14,470 nt of DNA from Ectocarpus siliculosus (Eukaryota; Sar; Phaeophyceae; Ectocarpales; Ectocarpaceae), in contig FN648678.1 of the NCBI GenBank assembly GCA_000310025.1, forward strand, positions 69,552 to 84,021, in the 5' to 3' direction. Below are positions 1-8,671 of the stretch, piece after piece. Position 1 is the stretch's first letter; each line of letters starts with the position of its first letter. Made by a program: the position numbers and the translations under genes. A model generated the notes under the pieces. That model searched no databases. It saw only the letters and a program-made list of their open reading frames with translations, and had not been told where the DNA came from.

Positions 1-79
1 ACCATGGGACGCGTGGGACGTCCCACCTGTCCCATGGGCCGGCCCACGTGTCCCATGGGACGTCCCACGTGGGATCCCA
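1..79. repeat. 21-bp tandem repeat of palindromic words
   Basis: Three successive 21-bp units are visible at 10-30, 31-51 and 52-72. Units two and three are closely similar and unit one is more diverged. Each unit carries a CCCATGGG-like word and a CCCACGTG-like word joined by GACGTC or similar, so the array reads nearly the same on both strands (for example GTGGGACGTCCCAC at 13-26). The array runs off the window start, so its full length is unknown. It is a minisatellite; I see no coding or regulatory role that the sequence proves. Confidence 0.7.
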
Positions 80-2758
80 ATAGTGTCAGTACTTGCAGTC
101 GTGGAGAAAAAATGAGGTTTGGGGCCTCGCTCAAAAAAGGTTCTGTGGGTGGACCGGCACTGCTGTAGTATTAGTTCTTTTTTCTTTGGAGAGCGAATAG
201 TGCGGCGGAGCAGAAAGCGGGCGGTTGGTTGCGCCTTGGTTAGTTACCGCCTTCGCAAGACTGACTGCGAGACCGCTAAAAATTGCGCCGCACATTCATC
301 AGCTGTGATGTGGCCGACAACCTCTTATGTTCATTAACACTTCAACCGTGTAGCACGGCCGTGAGGCCGCGCAACCACTGCAGATTGGCTTTGCGATATT
401 GATCCTTGGTTCGGAGATAGAGACGAGAGACGAGACCTGACGAATATACCGCACCCGTCACGTAAAACTGCTCCGCCAAACTCCGTTGATAAAGATCTGG
501 GGTACTGCTGGTCATATATATGGACAAGGTCACACTCACAGGGTCCAGTGCCGACCAGACGTGGAAACAGAGCAAAAGCAACGCGAGAGTACAGCGCTAA
601 GGCGACGGTGAGGAGAAGCAAAACATGCGGTACTCTGCCATACAGAAGCTACTTTTGATATACACTTCCTCTTGCACGTGTTACAGCAGATAGATTGTGT
701 GCTCCTCTGCGTATAGTCTTCTACCCGTTTCTTTGATGATTCAGGAGAGGACATGCCATCAGCTTTGCTTCTACATCACGTCTGCCGTGATACGGCCAAA
801 GACGTGCTGGGTGCACGCCGGTGAGAGTACGCGTTGCATTTCTTCGAAGCACCACTTCCACGCGAACGAAATACGATACCTATTTTATTTATCTAGATAC
901 CTAGAATAGACCCACATCCATTCCGTGCGCTGTGATGATGCGGAGAAGGGGTTTTGCCGCTGGCTCTTTTCCAGTGCTTTATTTAATCCTGTACAAGGAA
1001 ATAAAACAACCTTCGGTAGGGTTAGCTTGGGGTTCTATCGTCATCAGTAGACGACACACCATGAAGAGGCGTCGTGCGTGCTGGCACGTTCAGGTTTGCT
1101 ACTGGAGCTGAAATATCGACGGTCGCAGCAGCCTCTGAAAACAGTCCGAAATCCCAGCGGCATCCAACACTTGTCACAGCCGTGTTCACCCGCACGGACC
1201 GTAAACCCCCACGGCCGCTACTGCCGCCCTGTGCGAGAATCAACGACTGCTGTTTTCCGCGATGCCTTCCGACTGGTCTTGTGTGTTTCTTGTGCATTTC
1301 TGGTGCTCTCGCGTCTGTTTTCAGAACTAACGTAACGTAGTGTAGTCAACATCGATATTCCTTGTGAACAGTAGAAACCGTCTCCCGCCAACTCTAATAG
1401 TTCTTCGTGATGCTGGACACAGCCACGATATATCCACAACCCCTATGCATGTAAGACACCTTCTTAGGCATGCGTCACCTCCGTGACGTGCGCAAATGAG
1501 CGCACTCCGTCATGAGAGCCACCCCGCACGACAAGACCCACCAGAGAACCAGAGTAACACGATAAATAAAGTGCGTGCGATGCGCATCCTGAATAGAAGT
1601 TTCGCGGACGGTTATTGGACACCGGCTACATTTTGACCAATATTTAACACACCACCGTCCACAGGGGTAAGCTGGCTTGGTTGTTTGCCCGCGAGCACGG
1701 AGGACGTGCCGGTTCTTTTATGCGTATGCGCAAAGACGATGACATGCTGTGGCAAGCGTCGAACTCGCCCTGCGCAAGTACAGAAGAACAGAGCCCCCCC
1801 CCTGGCCGAACTGAGCACTGCAGAGGGCAACGAAACTGCCACCAGGAAAGAGTTTCCCCGAGGCGACGAAAAGACCCCTCGGGGTTCTCCTCTTGTTGTT
1901 TTTAGTCCGGAACTCCCGCGTCCGCACGTAACACAAGCGGCCCTCCCCCGATGGAACCCGCAATATCGGGCCTGAGCACGGTCGATAGGAAAACGAACGA
2001 GGTGTGAAGAAAGTGGAGCATCGGGGAGGCTTGCTGCGGCTTCTGTCCGCCATGCCACGTGTCGTTTCGAAGCACCTTGCACAGCAGTATTTTTTTCATG
2101 TGAGTGGATTTCTTGGAGCAGTAATTGAGTACCTCGGACCAAAGTTTATAACTAGGTGAGCCGTTTCAATCATGGCGTTCCCCGCCGGCAGTCTCAAAGC
2201 TGTTGGTAGTTGTAGACGAAGTACCCGGCGTCGATTGGCGCTTGGTGTCGCAGCTCTGTTTGAAGCATATCATTTCAAGCAGCATCAAAGCAACAATCAA
2301 TCACTGCACCAAAGATTGACAGGTGAACACACGGTACCTCCCACGAAATACCTACCAAGGATAGGAGGGCAAGAAACACACCAAGCACTGGTGTCCCATG
2401 GGGTCGAACGCAGGGCTGCTAGGGTACACCGACCGCTTACCGGGGGTGCCTCTCGGTTGTCTTCAAAGAGGTGGAAGTACGGTCATTGCACGACAAACGC
2501 GAGAGGAGGTATCGTATTCGACTTTTGAAGTTCTACATCTCCACCCCCCTTGGCGTGTGTCCAAGCAGTGTTGCGTCAGTATATCGATGACTCGACACCA
2601 CCTGCGTGATTTTTTGAAGCAGCAAACAGAAGAACCGGAGACAGGAGGTCAAAATATACAAGTGCACAACGTCACCGTCATTTCCCGTCACGCCCCCGTC
2701 CCCCCCAGGGTCAGCAAGGCGTGTGACTGGAAGCAGCTACATACGGTATTGTGCGACC
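80..2758. other. Stretch without a supported gene
   Basis: I see no recognisable gene here. Open frames exist but overlap one another in several frames and give low-complexity, Arg/Ser/Pro-rich translations that resemble no family. The longest is a 176-codon minus-strand frame at 1612-2142. A 118-codon plus-strand frame starts at 2172 in a fair start context. The 3' part should contain the promoter and 5' leader of the DUF4419 gene that starts at 2759. I could not pick out a convincing TATA box or initiator. Confidence 0.5.
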
Positions 2759-2866
2759 ATGCCCCGAAAAAAAGCGAAGCCGTACAACCTCCTGCCCTTT
2801 GGCAAGCGCTGGCTAGGCTGCGGGTTGGTACTGCTGGGCCTACTGTCACAGCAAACACTGCTGGCA
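2759..2866 (+). other. Predicted signal peptide of the DUF4419 protein
   Basis: Residues 1-36 have a basic n-region (RKKAK and GKRW), a hydrophobic core of about 12 residues and an Ala-containing end (TLLA|RE). This is read from the sequence by eye. A short signal anchor is the alternative. Confidence 0.6.
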
Positions 2867-4890
2867 CGGGAGCAGTCGGCGCAAGGCACCTCCACCAACA
2901 CCAACGGAGTGTCGCGGACGATTTCGGTGCCAGAGGCCCCCAGCGGTCCTGGAATCACAACCTATGAGGAAAGGAAGAAGGTAACGGTATCACCGGCGAG
3001 TTCGAAGACCGATCTTGAGTTTACGTCCAATTTCGACCATGTCTTCCCGTCATCATCGCTGCACACGACATTCAAGTATAACCCCGCGTTTGGAGCCGTG
3101 TTCGCCGTCGATGACCCTGCGCGCGAACTCCTATTTGACAGGTTAGTTAGGCTTTCCCCGTGTGGTTGTCACTGTCTCAGCTGCAATTCCAACATCTGGG
3201 CCATCTAGCCCCGCGTGCGCGGGCACTACCAAGCTCTGAATAATAAGACATAGATACGCCAACCGCCACACCCCACACGTGACTCTGCTGCTCATAAACC
3301 CGCCATTTGACTCCTTCCCCCTCTCGCGGTTGGCTCATATCCGCCGTTGCTCCAGGTAACCCGACGTGCCTTGCGTGGCTGTGTGCATCTTCGTGGCATC
3401 TCGGCGTTGTCTATCACTCACTCACCTTGCGCTCTCTTTCTACCCTTCTGCCGTTACGTTCCCAGCAAGTTCGCCTCCTCTGCGGACAACAAGACTCCCG
3501 GGATGATAGTCGCGTCTTCCGGAGGCCACGGGGCCGCACACACGAAGGTCGCGGTCGCCTCTAGCAACGGCGCCGACTTCATACTATCTCCTTCGCCCAA
3601 GGGCCTCGTTTCGACCATCATGACGGCGTACAACCGCCACGCCGACCTGGTGCTCAGGCCGGACGACGTGTGGCTGACGATCCTCGCCCAGTTCTGCCTC
3701 TACGTCAACAAGAACGCGGAGAGCCTGCGCGACAGGATCGTCGACCACGAGGGCAAGAAGGTGCTCAGGGTCGAGGGAGGCGGGAACCTATTTTCCCTGG
3801 ACTACCCGGCCCTGATTCGCGAGATGCTGGCGAAGATCCGGGAGAACATCAAGACGCCCGAGCTCGCCGACTGGTTCAAGCCCGGCTTCACGACCACGAC
3901 GGACACCGACGAGGTCGCCGCGGCGGCGACGGCGATGGCCAGCCTGCAAGCCTACTTCTCGTACGAGATCCACGCCGAGTGCGGGCTTCCGTCCGTGACC
4001 CTCATGGGCACGGTGCAGGACTGGAAGCTGCTGCGAGCGAAGGTAGAGCGACTGCTCGACTTCGAGGTGATTGACAACCCGGAGGGGGACGTCATGGAGG
4101 TGTGGGTGGGGTACCTGCGGAAGGTGTGTGACGGGTTCGTGGAATCCGCGGAGCACCCGGACAGCACGGAAACACTCCAGTTCTGGGACAAGGTATGCTC
4201 CCGAGCGTAGATGTAGTTGCTTTCGTACAACCAACAAAACACGCGTGCTGGAAACGTGTTGGTCGTGTATCGGGACCCCTTAAGGTGCTTACTCTGTATG
4301 GGGAGTTCGGTCCTCGCCAATGAAAATGGCAATGAAGGTCTCCCTATGGCACGTCCAGAAAGCGAGGCCGGGTAAGCAACATCCCGAACTTCTGTGATCT
4401 CTTTCCGCTTCGTATTTCGTATCTCAAGCAGTGCTGCTAGGCTACAGTCATAAAACACGAACGACGACGTTGTTATTTTCAGGTGGTCTCCCACATTGGC
4501 GGCGGCTCGGGAGTGAGCTACATCACGGGCTGGCTGTCCGCCTTCGCGTGCTTCAACAAGGACGGGAAGTTCATGGGGAGGAACACAGAAATTCCCGGAA
4601 CAGGTTCATATCGAGACACCGCCGTCCCGGACAAGTCCAACGAGTGCGAGTATCCGCTGATCGAGACTAGCCAGATCTGCCACAATGTGGTGTCGTGTCC
4701 CGTGAAGATCAACGACAACGGTGTCGAGTACGACAGCACTCTGTTCGTCGGCCAGGTTGCCCTTGAAGCCCGGAACGGTGGTGAGGGAGGCTACCCAACC
4801 ATCCGGCCGCGTAACGACTGGTGCTTGGCCGTGCCTGCGAAAGCGGAAGGAGGGCATCTGTATCCGTTGCCGATGGTGGAGAGACTGTAG
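2759..4890 (+). CDS. DUF4419 domain protein with signal peptide, three exons
   Basis: Exons 2759-3141, 3466-4192 and 4483-4890 join in phase to give 505 residues ending in TAG. Splice sites are canonical: CAG|GTTAGT to CCCAG, then AAG|GTATGC to TTTTCAG. The start ATG has a Kozak-like context (GCGACCATGC). It opens a Lys/Arg-rich N-terminus followed by a hydrophobic run (GCGLVLLGLL, residues 20-29) and a possible cleavage site after Ala36, so entry into the secretory pathway is predicted. Residues from about 170 match the DUF4419 family: LSPSPKGLV, then the RPDDVWLTILAQFCLYVN block (Trp at 197), RIVDHEGKK, and in exon 3 the Gly-rich SHIGGGSGVSYITGW block (373-387). The family occurs in fungi, oomycetes, algae and plants and has no established biochemical activity. 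Exon GC3 is high, unlike the introns. A start 12 codons upstream at 2723 (GTG) is not credible. Family assignment is firm; function is unknown. Confidence 0.9.
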
Positions 4891-5082
4891 TCGTATGTTT
4901 CTCTTCTAGACATTGGAAGCGCGAGTTCCGGCGGAGGATGGCCTTTGAAACTTGTTTGCGTTAGTATTATAGTGCACATGCTTGCCGTCCCCGGCAAAAT
5001 TTGTTTTTTCTCGAAGTACATGCAAGATCGGAAAACATGCTGCGCTACGCCCTTCCCTGCACGTGGAGTAAACTAAGCATAC
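4891..5082. other. DUF4419 gene 3' flank
   Basis: This stretch follows the TAG stop and should hold the 3' untranslated region. I see no AATAAA poly(A) signal. The minus-strand frame of the exon ending at 5083 stays open to about 4906, but its codon use becomes mixed there, so I do not extend the exon. Confidence 0.35.
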
Positions 5083-5289
5083 GTATTCGTGCATCACTTC
5101 AAGACGGCCGGTTCCGAAACCACTGATGTCGAATCCCAGGAAGTGGTACAAGAACCTCTGCGCGCGATACAGCAGTGCCGGCCCGCTCGTAATAGTGTAA
5201 ATATGTTTGGAAGACACCGAGGCTCAGATTTTGGACAAACTTGAGAAAAAAGCCCTAAAAGAGAAGTTGAGCATGGCGGTCGGCGCTAC

Positions 5290-5321
5290 ATTAACATCAT
5301 GTTATAGTAAAAAATGTTAAT
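5290..5321. repeat. Small inverted repeat
   Basis: ATTAACAT at 5290-5297 is mirrored by ATGTTAAT at 5314-5321 around an AT-rich 16-nt loop. It lies inside an intron of the decayed minus-strand gene. It could be chance in AT-rich sequence; there is no T-run or other sign of function. Confidence 0.35.
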
Positions 5322-5768
5322 TTTTTCATGACGTCGACCGGTGAACACGGTATACTCTTGTCACATATGGGAAACTAGTTTATTTACAGCAACAGTCGGA
5401 TGCATCCGCGCACCCATATCTAGGTAACTACGCACACACACGACTGTTCAATCACGTTCCGATGTAAACGGGTGTACACATGATTTACCCCGATAAGTCT
5501 GGCGGGGGCGACGGTGACGTGCTTGAACTTCTTGCCGTCCGAAGACTTGGCACCAGCGCAAAGACGCCACACCGCGTGGATATTATTCCACTCTGACAAC
5601 AACAGCAAGCAAAAAGGGCATTGTTGTGGAGAGATTTAGCGGTTGCGGTTGCGATGCAGTTTCTTCATGTCAGGAGGGCTTCGTGCAACAACAACACCTG
5701 AATAACATTCGGGCACATATCAGGCGGATTATTTACTTGATATAATTACAGAGAGAAATTGCACTTAC

Positions 5769-5979
5769 ATTTCTTTGTAGCCGCGGCTGTTGACCTGTGC
5801 GGTTGGGATCCCGAGCGAAGGAGTACCTCCCACCGGGGCGAGGCAGAGCTGGCACGGCTTGGGGTACGTTGTCGACGGGGTGAGGATGGTGCAGGATACG
5901 CTGCAACTGTGTCCTCGTCGCGGTTGTTGATACGGTCGCGAGGGGCAAACTTGCCTTTACCGTCGCGCTTGTTAATGAG
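5769..5979 (-). other. Exon with internal frameshift (unknown gene)
   Basis: This block has an excellent polypyrimidine acceptor upstream and a GTAAGT donor downstream. The first 24 codons are GC3-rich in one frame (LINKRDGKGK onward). The next 46 codons are GC3-rich, by my count about 78%, in a second frame that ends TAQVNSRGYKEM. The second frame has stop codons in the first part of the block, so a single intact frame cannot cover both halves. A gain of two bases or loss of one near 5905 would explain the switch. Confidence 0.5.
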
Positions 5980-6218
5980 CTAAAAACAGAGAATTGTCGA
6001 ACGTCGGTTTGAAATTATGAACATCGGTTTGAGAATTTTCTCGTGGTTGGAGTAAATCGTTCTTTTGACTTGAGGATTGGAATCGAAAACACCGTGTTGA
6101 TTGCCGCCTTTCCCAAGTCCTCTCCAAAAAAGCAAGTTTCTGGAGCAGCAGCCCCAAACGGCCTCAGGCGAGCTTCTGTGGCGGTGAGCACGTACCCTGG
6201 CATGTACTGAGTGGTCAG

Positions 6219-6523
6219 CTTAGCTTCGCCGTTGCGTTGGGTCCGCCGAGAGATAGAGAAGCAACTCATCGGTGATCAGTTGTATTTTTTTAGAGAAAAG
6301 CAAGAAAATGTGGAGTGTGTGTGTGTTTCGCGTACCCTCTCTCTCCCCTGCCGACAACACACCCTCGCACCTGCACCTGCTGCACATCCGTACAGGCCAC
6401 CCATACATGGATGTGGTGAGGATCCAAACGTGAGCACTCCTCCCCTCCTCGGGGGCTCGTTCCTTCGCAGTAGAGCTGCTCTTCGGCTGTAGTGTGCGCG
6501 CGCATCCGAGAGAGCTCGCTGCT
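6219..6523. other. Spacer left of the transposon
   Basis: I see no gene here. It contains a short GT-rich simple repeat near 6316-6328 and a CT-rich patch near 6338-6350. The stretch could be upstream sequence or an intron of the decayed minus-strand gene. Confidence 0.4.
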
Positions 6524-6528
6524 GTACC

Positions 6529-6554
6529 TAATCGGTAAAATTAGATACCGATTA
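6529..6554. repeat. Left terminal hairpin of the transposon
   Basis: TAATCGGTA at 6529-6537 and TACCGATTA at 6546-6554 form a perfect 9-bp stem around an 8-nt loop. It is the short counterpart of the 68-bp palindrome at the other end. Confidence 0.8.
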
Positions 6555-6647
6555 AAAGATATGCTCAGAGCTCGTTAGCACCCGGCCGGATCACATGGGC
6601 TTGAGGCTGTTTGTAGCTTAATCACTGTGGGATTGAGAGTAGAGATC
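6546..6647 (+). repeat. Left long inverted-repeat arm
   Basis: This arm is the reverse complement of 7022-7121, with only a 2-nt gap in the right arm (CCCACAG against CCCAG). It forms the stem of the fold-back element. Confidence 0.9.
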
Positions 6648-6713
6648 TCCGGGGCGTACAGTACCCCTCGCCAGACGCTGCTGTTTGGTAAACAAATGGC
6701 GGTTCTTGTGTAA

Positions 6714-6998
6714 GTGGACCACTGGGATTCGAACCCGTGCGTGGAACCTTGTGTAAGAAGGCTCTGACCATTACAGATGGCGCCCGCACTTAAGAACATC
6801 TTAATTTGCGTGAGGCTGGGGTTCTTAGTTGCCTGTTGAGGCTGCGAATGGCCATTATATAGGTTTTAGTGTGAGGTTCTTAACGGGGACCACTAAAATA
6901 CGCTCATCATGTTCATGAGTGTTGGATTTTTTGAGCCTCATGTTCTTAACAGGTAGGTTCTTAAGTGCGGGCGCCATCTGTAGACCACTAAGTCAGCG
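6714..6998 (-). pseudogene. tRNA-like sequence (Val-UAC-like) split by the nested element
   Basis: On the minus strand, 6735-6725 reads GGTTCGAATCC, a perfect B box. The bases 6760-6748 can form an anticodon arm with loop CTTACAC, giving anticodon TAC (6755-6753). The 5' part is cut by the 211-bp element. If that insertion and one target copy are removed, TGACTTAGTGG (6995-6985) falls at the right distance as an A box (10 of 11 consensus positions), followed by TCAGAGC. The acceptor stem and the outer T-stem pairs do not form well, so this is a tRNA pseudogene or the head of a tRNA-derived SINE rather than a working tRNA. Confidence 0.6.
6772..6982. mobile_element. Nested 211-bp MITE-like element with 26-bp TIRs
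   Basis: 6772-6797 and 6957-6982 are perfect 26-bp inverted repeats beginning TACAGATGGCGCCC. The flanks GACCAT (6766-6771) and GACCAC (6983-6988) look like a 6-bp target duplication with one later change. The interior has no open frame of note. The heptamer GTTCTTA recurs at 6821, 6876, 6942 and 6957, which resembles subterminal transposase-binding repeats. It lies inside the larger 6529-7180 element and interrupts a tRNA-like sequence, so it inserted later. Confidence 0.8.
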
Positions 6999-7021
6999 CT
7001 GACTAGCCGAATGGTCTAATT

Positions 7022-7121
7022 GATCTCTACTCTCAATCCCAGTGATTAAGCTACAAACAGCCTCAAGCCCATGTGATCCGGCCGGGTGCTAACGAGCTCT
7101 GAGCATATCTTTTAATCGGTA
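7022..7121 (-). repeat. Right long inverted-repeat arm
   Basis: Partner of 6546-6647. It shows one 2-nt deletion relative to the left arm and otherwise complete identity over about 100 bp. Confidence 0.9.
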
Positions 7122-7180
7122 AAATTAGACCATCCGGCTAGTCAGCGCTGACTAGCCGGATGGTCTATTTTTACCGATTA
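7113..7180. repeat. 68-bp near-perfect palindrome at the right transposon end
   Basis: The centre lies between 7146 and 7147 (GTCAGC|GCTGAC). The two 34-nt halves differ at one position only. The outer part TAATCGGTAAAA is shared with the left end. The inner part, including TAGCCGGATGG, is missing from the left end, so the left copy looks like a centrally deleted version. Confidence 0.9.
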
Positions 7181-7185
7181 GTACC

Positions 7186-8671
7186 CACCAGACCCACCCG
7201 CTCTTTCCGTTTCTCGGAACGAATAAAAAAAAAAAAGGCACGCATGTGTGTGTGTCCCCAGCCTCGTCCGGGCGGCCACCGCCGTAAACTGCTAACGGGT
7301 GATGATCTGATGTATTTGGTTGCATTGTTCGAGGTAAGGTAAATAGTGCAGCAGCATCCCAACGCCCTCTCCGTGCTGCTCCGTTCGCCCCCAATCTGAT
7401 CTGAATCGAATCCTTCGACAGCAGCACCTGATCTCACCACGTCACCTCATCAAGCAGCAAGCAACCACTCGGAGGAACATTTTTATGTTTTTCGTCATCA
7501 AGCACCCGAGCCATGCTCGGCACTCGGCACCCGAGAGAGCAGCGGACAGGGTGTATCCAGTTGAGCGAGCTGGGTCTTTCGAGCAACCTGGGAGCTCACC
7601 TTTAGTTCGTACTGTGCCGGTGCGTGGAGAGAGAGAGAGCACACTCTTTCGCAAGGCGGATGGATAGTTTGCCCAAGGAGACGTCCTTGTCTTTCGGTGT
7701 TTGTACTTGAAAGAGAGGGATGGAGAGAGAGAGGGCCCTACCCTAACATCGAGGCGTGGCACGTTGGCACGACCACCTTAGTGCAGCCACCACTCACTCC
7801 CCGACAGTCTGGAGGTAGGCAGTCCCATCAGGTATGGTTCTTGGATTTTCATCGCACAGAGTGGGTGGATGCGGTATGACAGGTGGTACGTGCGATACTG
7901 AGTAAAAAAAAAAAACGACAGCAGCAGTCCCGCGCATGACGCCTACTGCTGTACTACGACACCGTTCACGATACCGCGAAGTACCTCCTGCTCAGCGAGG
8001 GCCCTGGAGCCACTAGACAGGGGCTCGGTATCGGTGATACCGTGATCGGTGATACCGTGCGATATCACCGAACGCCGTGCGTCAATCGAGTTACCTCGTT
8101 TTTTTTTCGCCGCAGTCAAATATAAATAAGCAGTTGTCTCTCCTTTGTCGTAAAATACATACGTTGCAAAAGCTGTCTGTTTTTCTCTCTCTCCCCCCTC
8201 GCAAGTCTGTTCTCACAGGTGCTACCGGGTCCACGTTGAACTTGTTGAACTTGTAACAGCCGGCGTCTTTCTGACGCCAACATGATTGATAACGTTGGAG
8301 CGAATCCACAGCCACACCAACGCTGTCCCTTCCAACTCGTGGTCGGTCTTACTGCATTGATTGCCCCCTCCGTGACTTACATCAAAGGATCAGCTGTTCC
8401 GCCAGAGTATAGTCTACAGCAGTAAGTGTTTGTGGCACAACTAGCGCGCAGATAGTCGTGCGCATCTCTACCGCCTTTGGTTGCGACTACTATTGTGCTT
8501 GGACCACCTCATCTCTCTGCTCTTGCCATAGCTTTATTGACGGAGTATTATTATTGTTGCAGGCGCTCCCGTTGACCCTTTCCGACAAGTGACAAGTCTG
8601 CCGCTCTGTACCCCCGTCTCCTGCAATGTTCGTTATCCTGTGTGCTGCCGCGCGCCCCCCTCCTCGCAGGC
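7186..8671. other. Intergenic region upstream of the ParB-SET gene
   Basis: I see no supported gene here. Contents are poly(A) runs (about 7224-7236 and 7904-7915), a GA-rich patch (7627-7640), the palindromic repeat cluster at 8025-8070 and a CT-rich run (8183-8199). A 48-codon plus frame at 8282-8425 ends at a GTAAGT-like site but is out of phase with the first ParB exon. The promoter and any non-coding leader exon of the ParB-SET gene should lie here. The acceptor CTCCTCGCAG just before 8670 suggests an intron in the leader. Confidence 0.45.
8025..8070. repeat. Palindromic CGGTGATACCG repeats
   Basis: ATCGGTGATACCGTG occurs twice in direct tandem at 8030-8044 and 8045-8059, followed by a partly inverted copy CGATATCACCG at 8060-8070. 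Each copy contains the imperfect palindrome CGGTGATACCG, and CGGTATC precedes the first. It could be a protein-binding cluster or the remains of a transposon end. Confidence 0.6.

Larger units (their letters stand above)
5083..6218 (-). pseudogene. Decayed multi-exon gene of unknown family
   Basis: Four exon-like blocks lie on the minus strand: 6218-6093, 5979-5769, 5590-5489 and 5157-5083. Several edges have strong splice sites, for example CTCTGTTTTTAG before 5979, GTAAGT after 5769, and a pyrimidine-rich tract ending CAGAG before 5590. The first pair and the last pair of blocks join in phase zero. Codon third positions are GC-rich in the blocks. Block 2 begins LINKRDGKGKFAPRDR in one frame. 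After about 24 residues the coding signal moves to another frame with a Cys-rich segment (YPKPCQLCLAPVGG), so there is an indel near 5905. That second frame also fails to join block 3 (WNNIHAVWRLCAGAK) in phase. Block 4 reads RFLYHFLGFDISGFGTG. I do not recognise the family. The two frame breaks and lack of a clear start or stop suggest a pseudogene; sequencing errors are the alternative. Confidence 0.5.
6524..7185. mobile_element. Non-autonomous inverted-repeat transposon with 5-bp TSD
   Basis: The element proper is 6529-7180 (652 bp), flanked by a perfect direct duplication GTACC at 6524-6528 and 7181-7185. Both ends start TAATCGGTAAAA reading inward. Inside the ends, 6546-6647 and 7022-7121 are about 100-bp inverted arms, identical except for a 2-nt indel, so the whole can fold back on itself. 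There is no transposase frame. The near-identity of the arms suggests a young insertion or ongoing arm correction. A 5-bp duplication fits Transib-type or some other DNA transposons and also retroelements; I cannot assign a superfamily. The internal part holds a nested element and a tRNA-like sequence. Confidence 0.85.

Noticed and set aside
1612-2142. 176-codon minus-strand open frame
   Set aside because: Several other frames are open over the same bases, the translation is low in character and no domain or splice context supports it.
2398-2967. 189-codon plus-strand open frame
   Set aside because: It overlaps the first DUF4419 exon in another frame; its translation is not family-like and the signal-peptide frame has the better start and codon use.
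6714-6780. Functional tRNA gene
   Set aside because: The acceptor stem does not pair and the A box is displaced by an insertion, so only a pseudogene or SINE head is supported.
7945-8005. Minus-strand exon-like peptide ALAEQEVLRGIVNGVVVQQ
   Set aside because: It looks protein-like, but its phase fits neither neighbour of the minus-strand model, and it is short enough to be chance.
8381-8413. 33-nt minus-strand exon (LYSGGTADPL) with AG and GTAAGT edges
   Set aside because: Too short to trust and out of phase with the 8270-8217 block.
8282-8425. 48-codon plus frame ending at a GTAAGT site, possible first exon of the ParB-SET gene
   Set aside because: Its phase at the donor (two bases) does not fit the acceptor at 8669, which needs one base.
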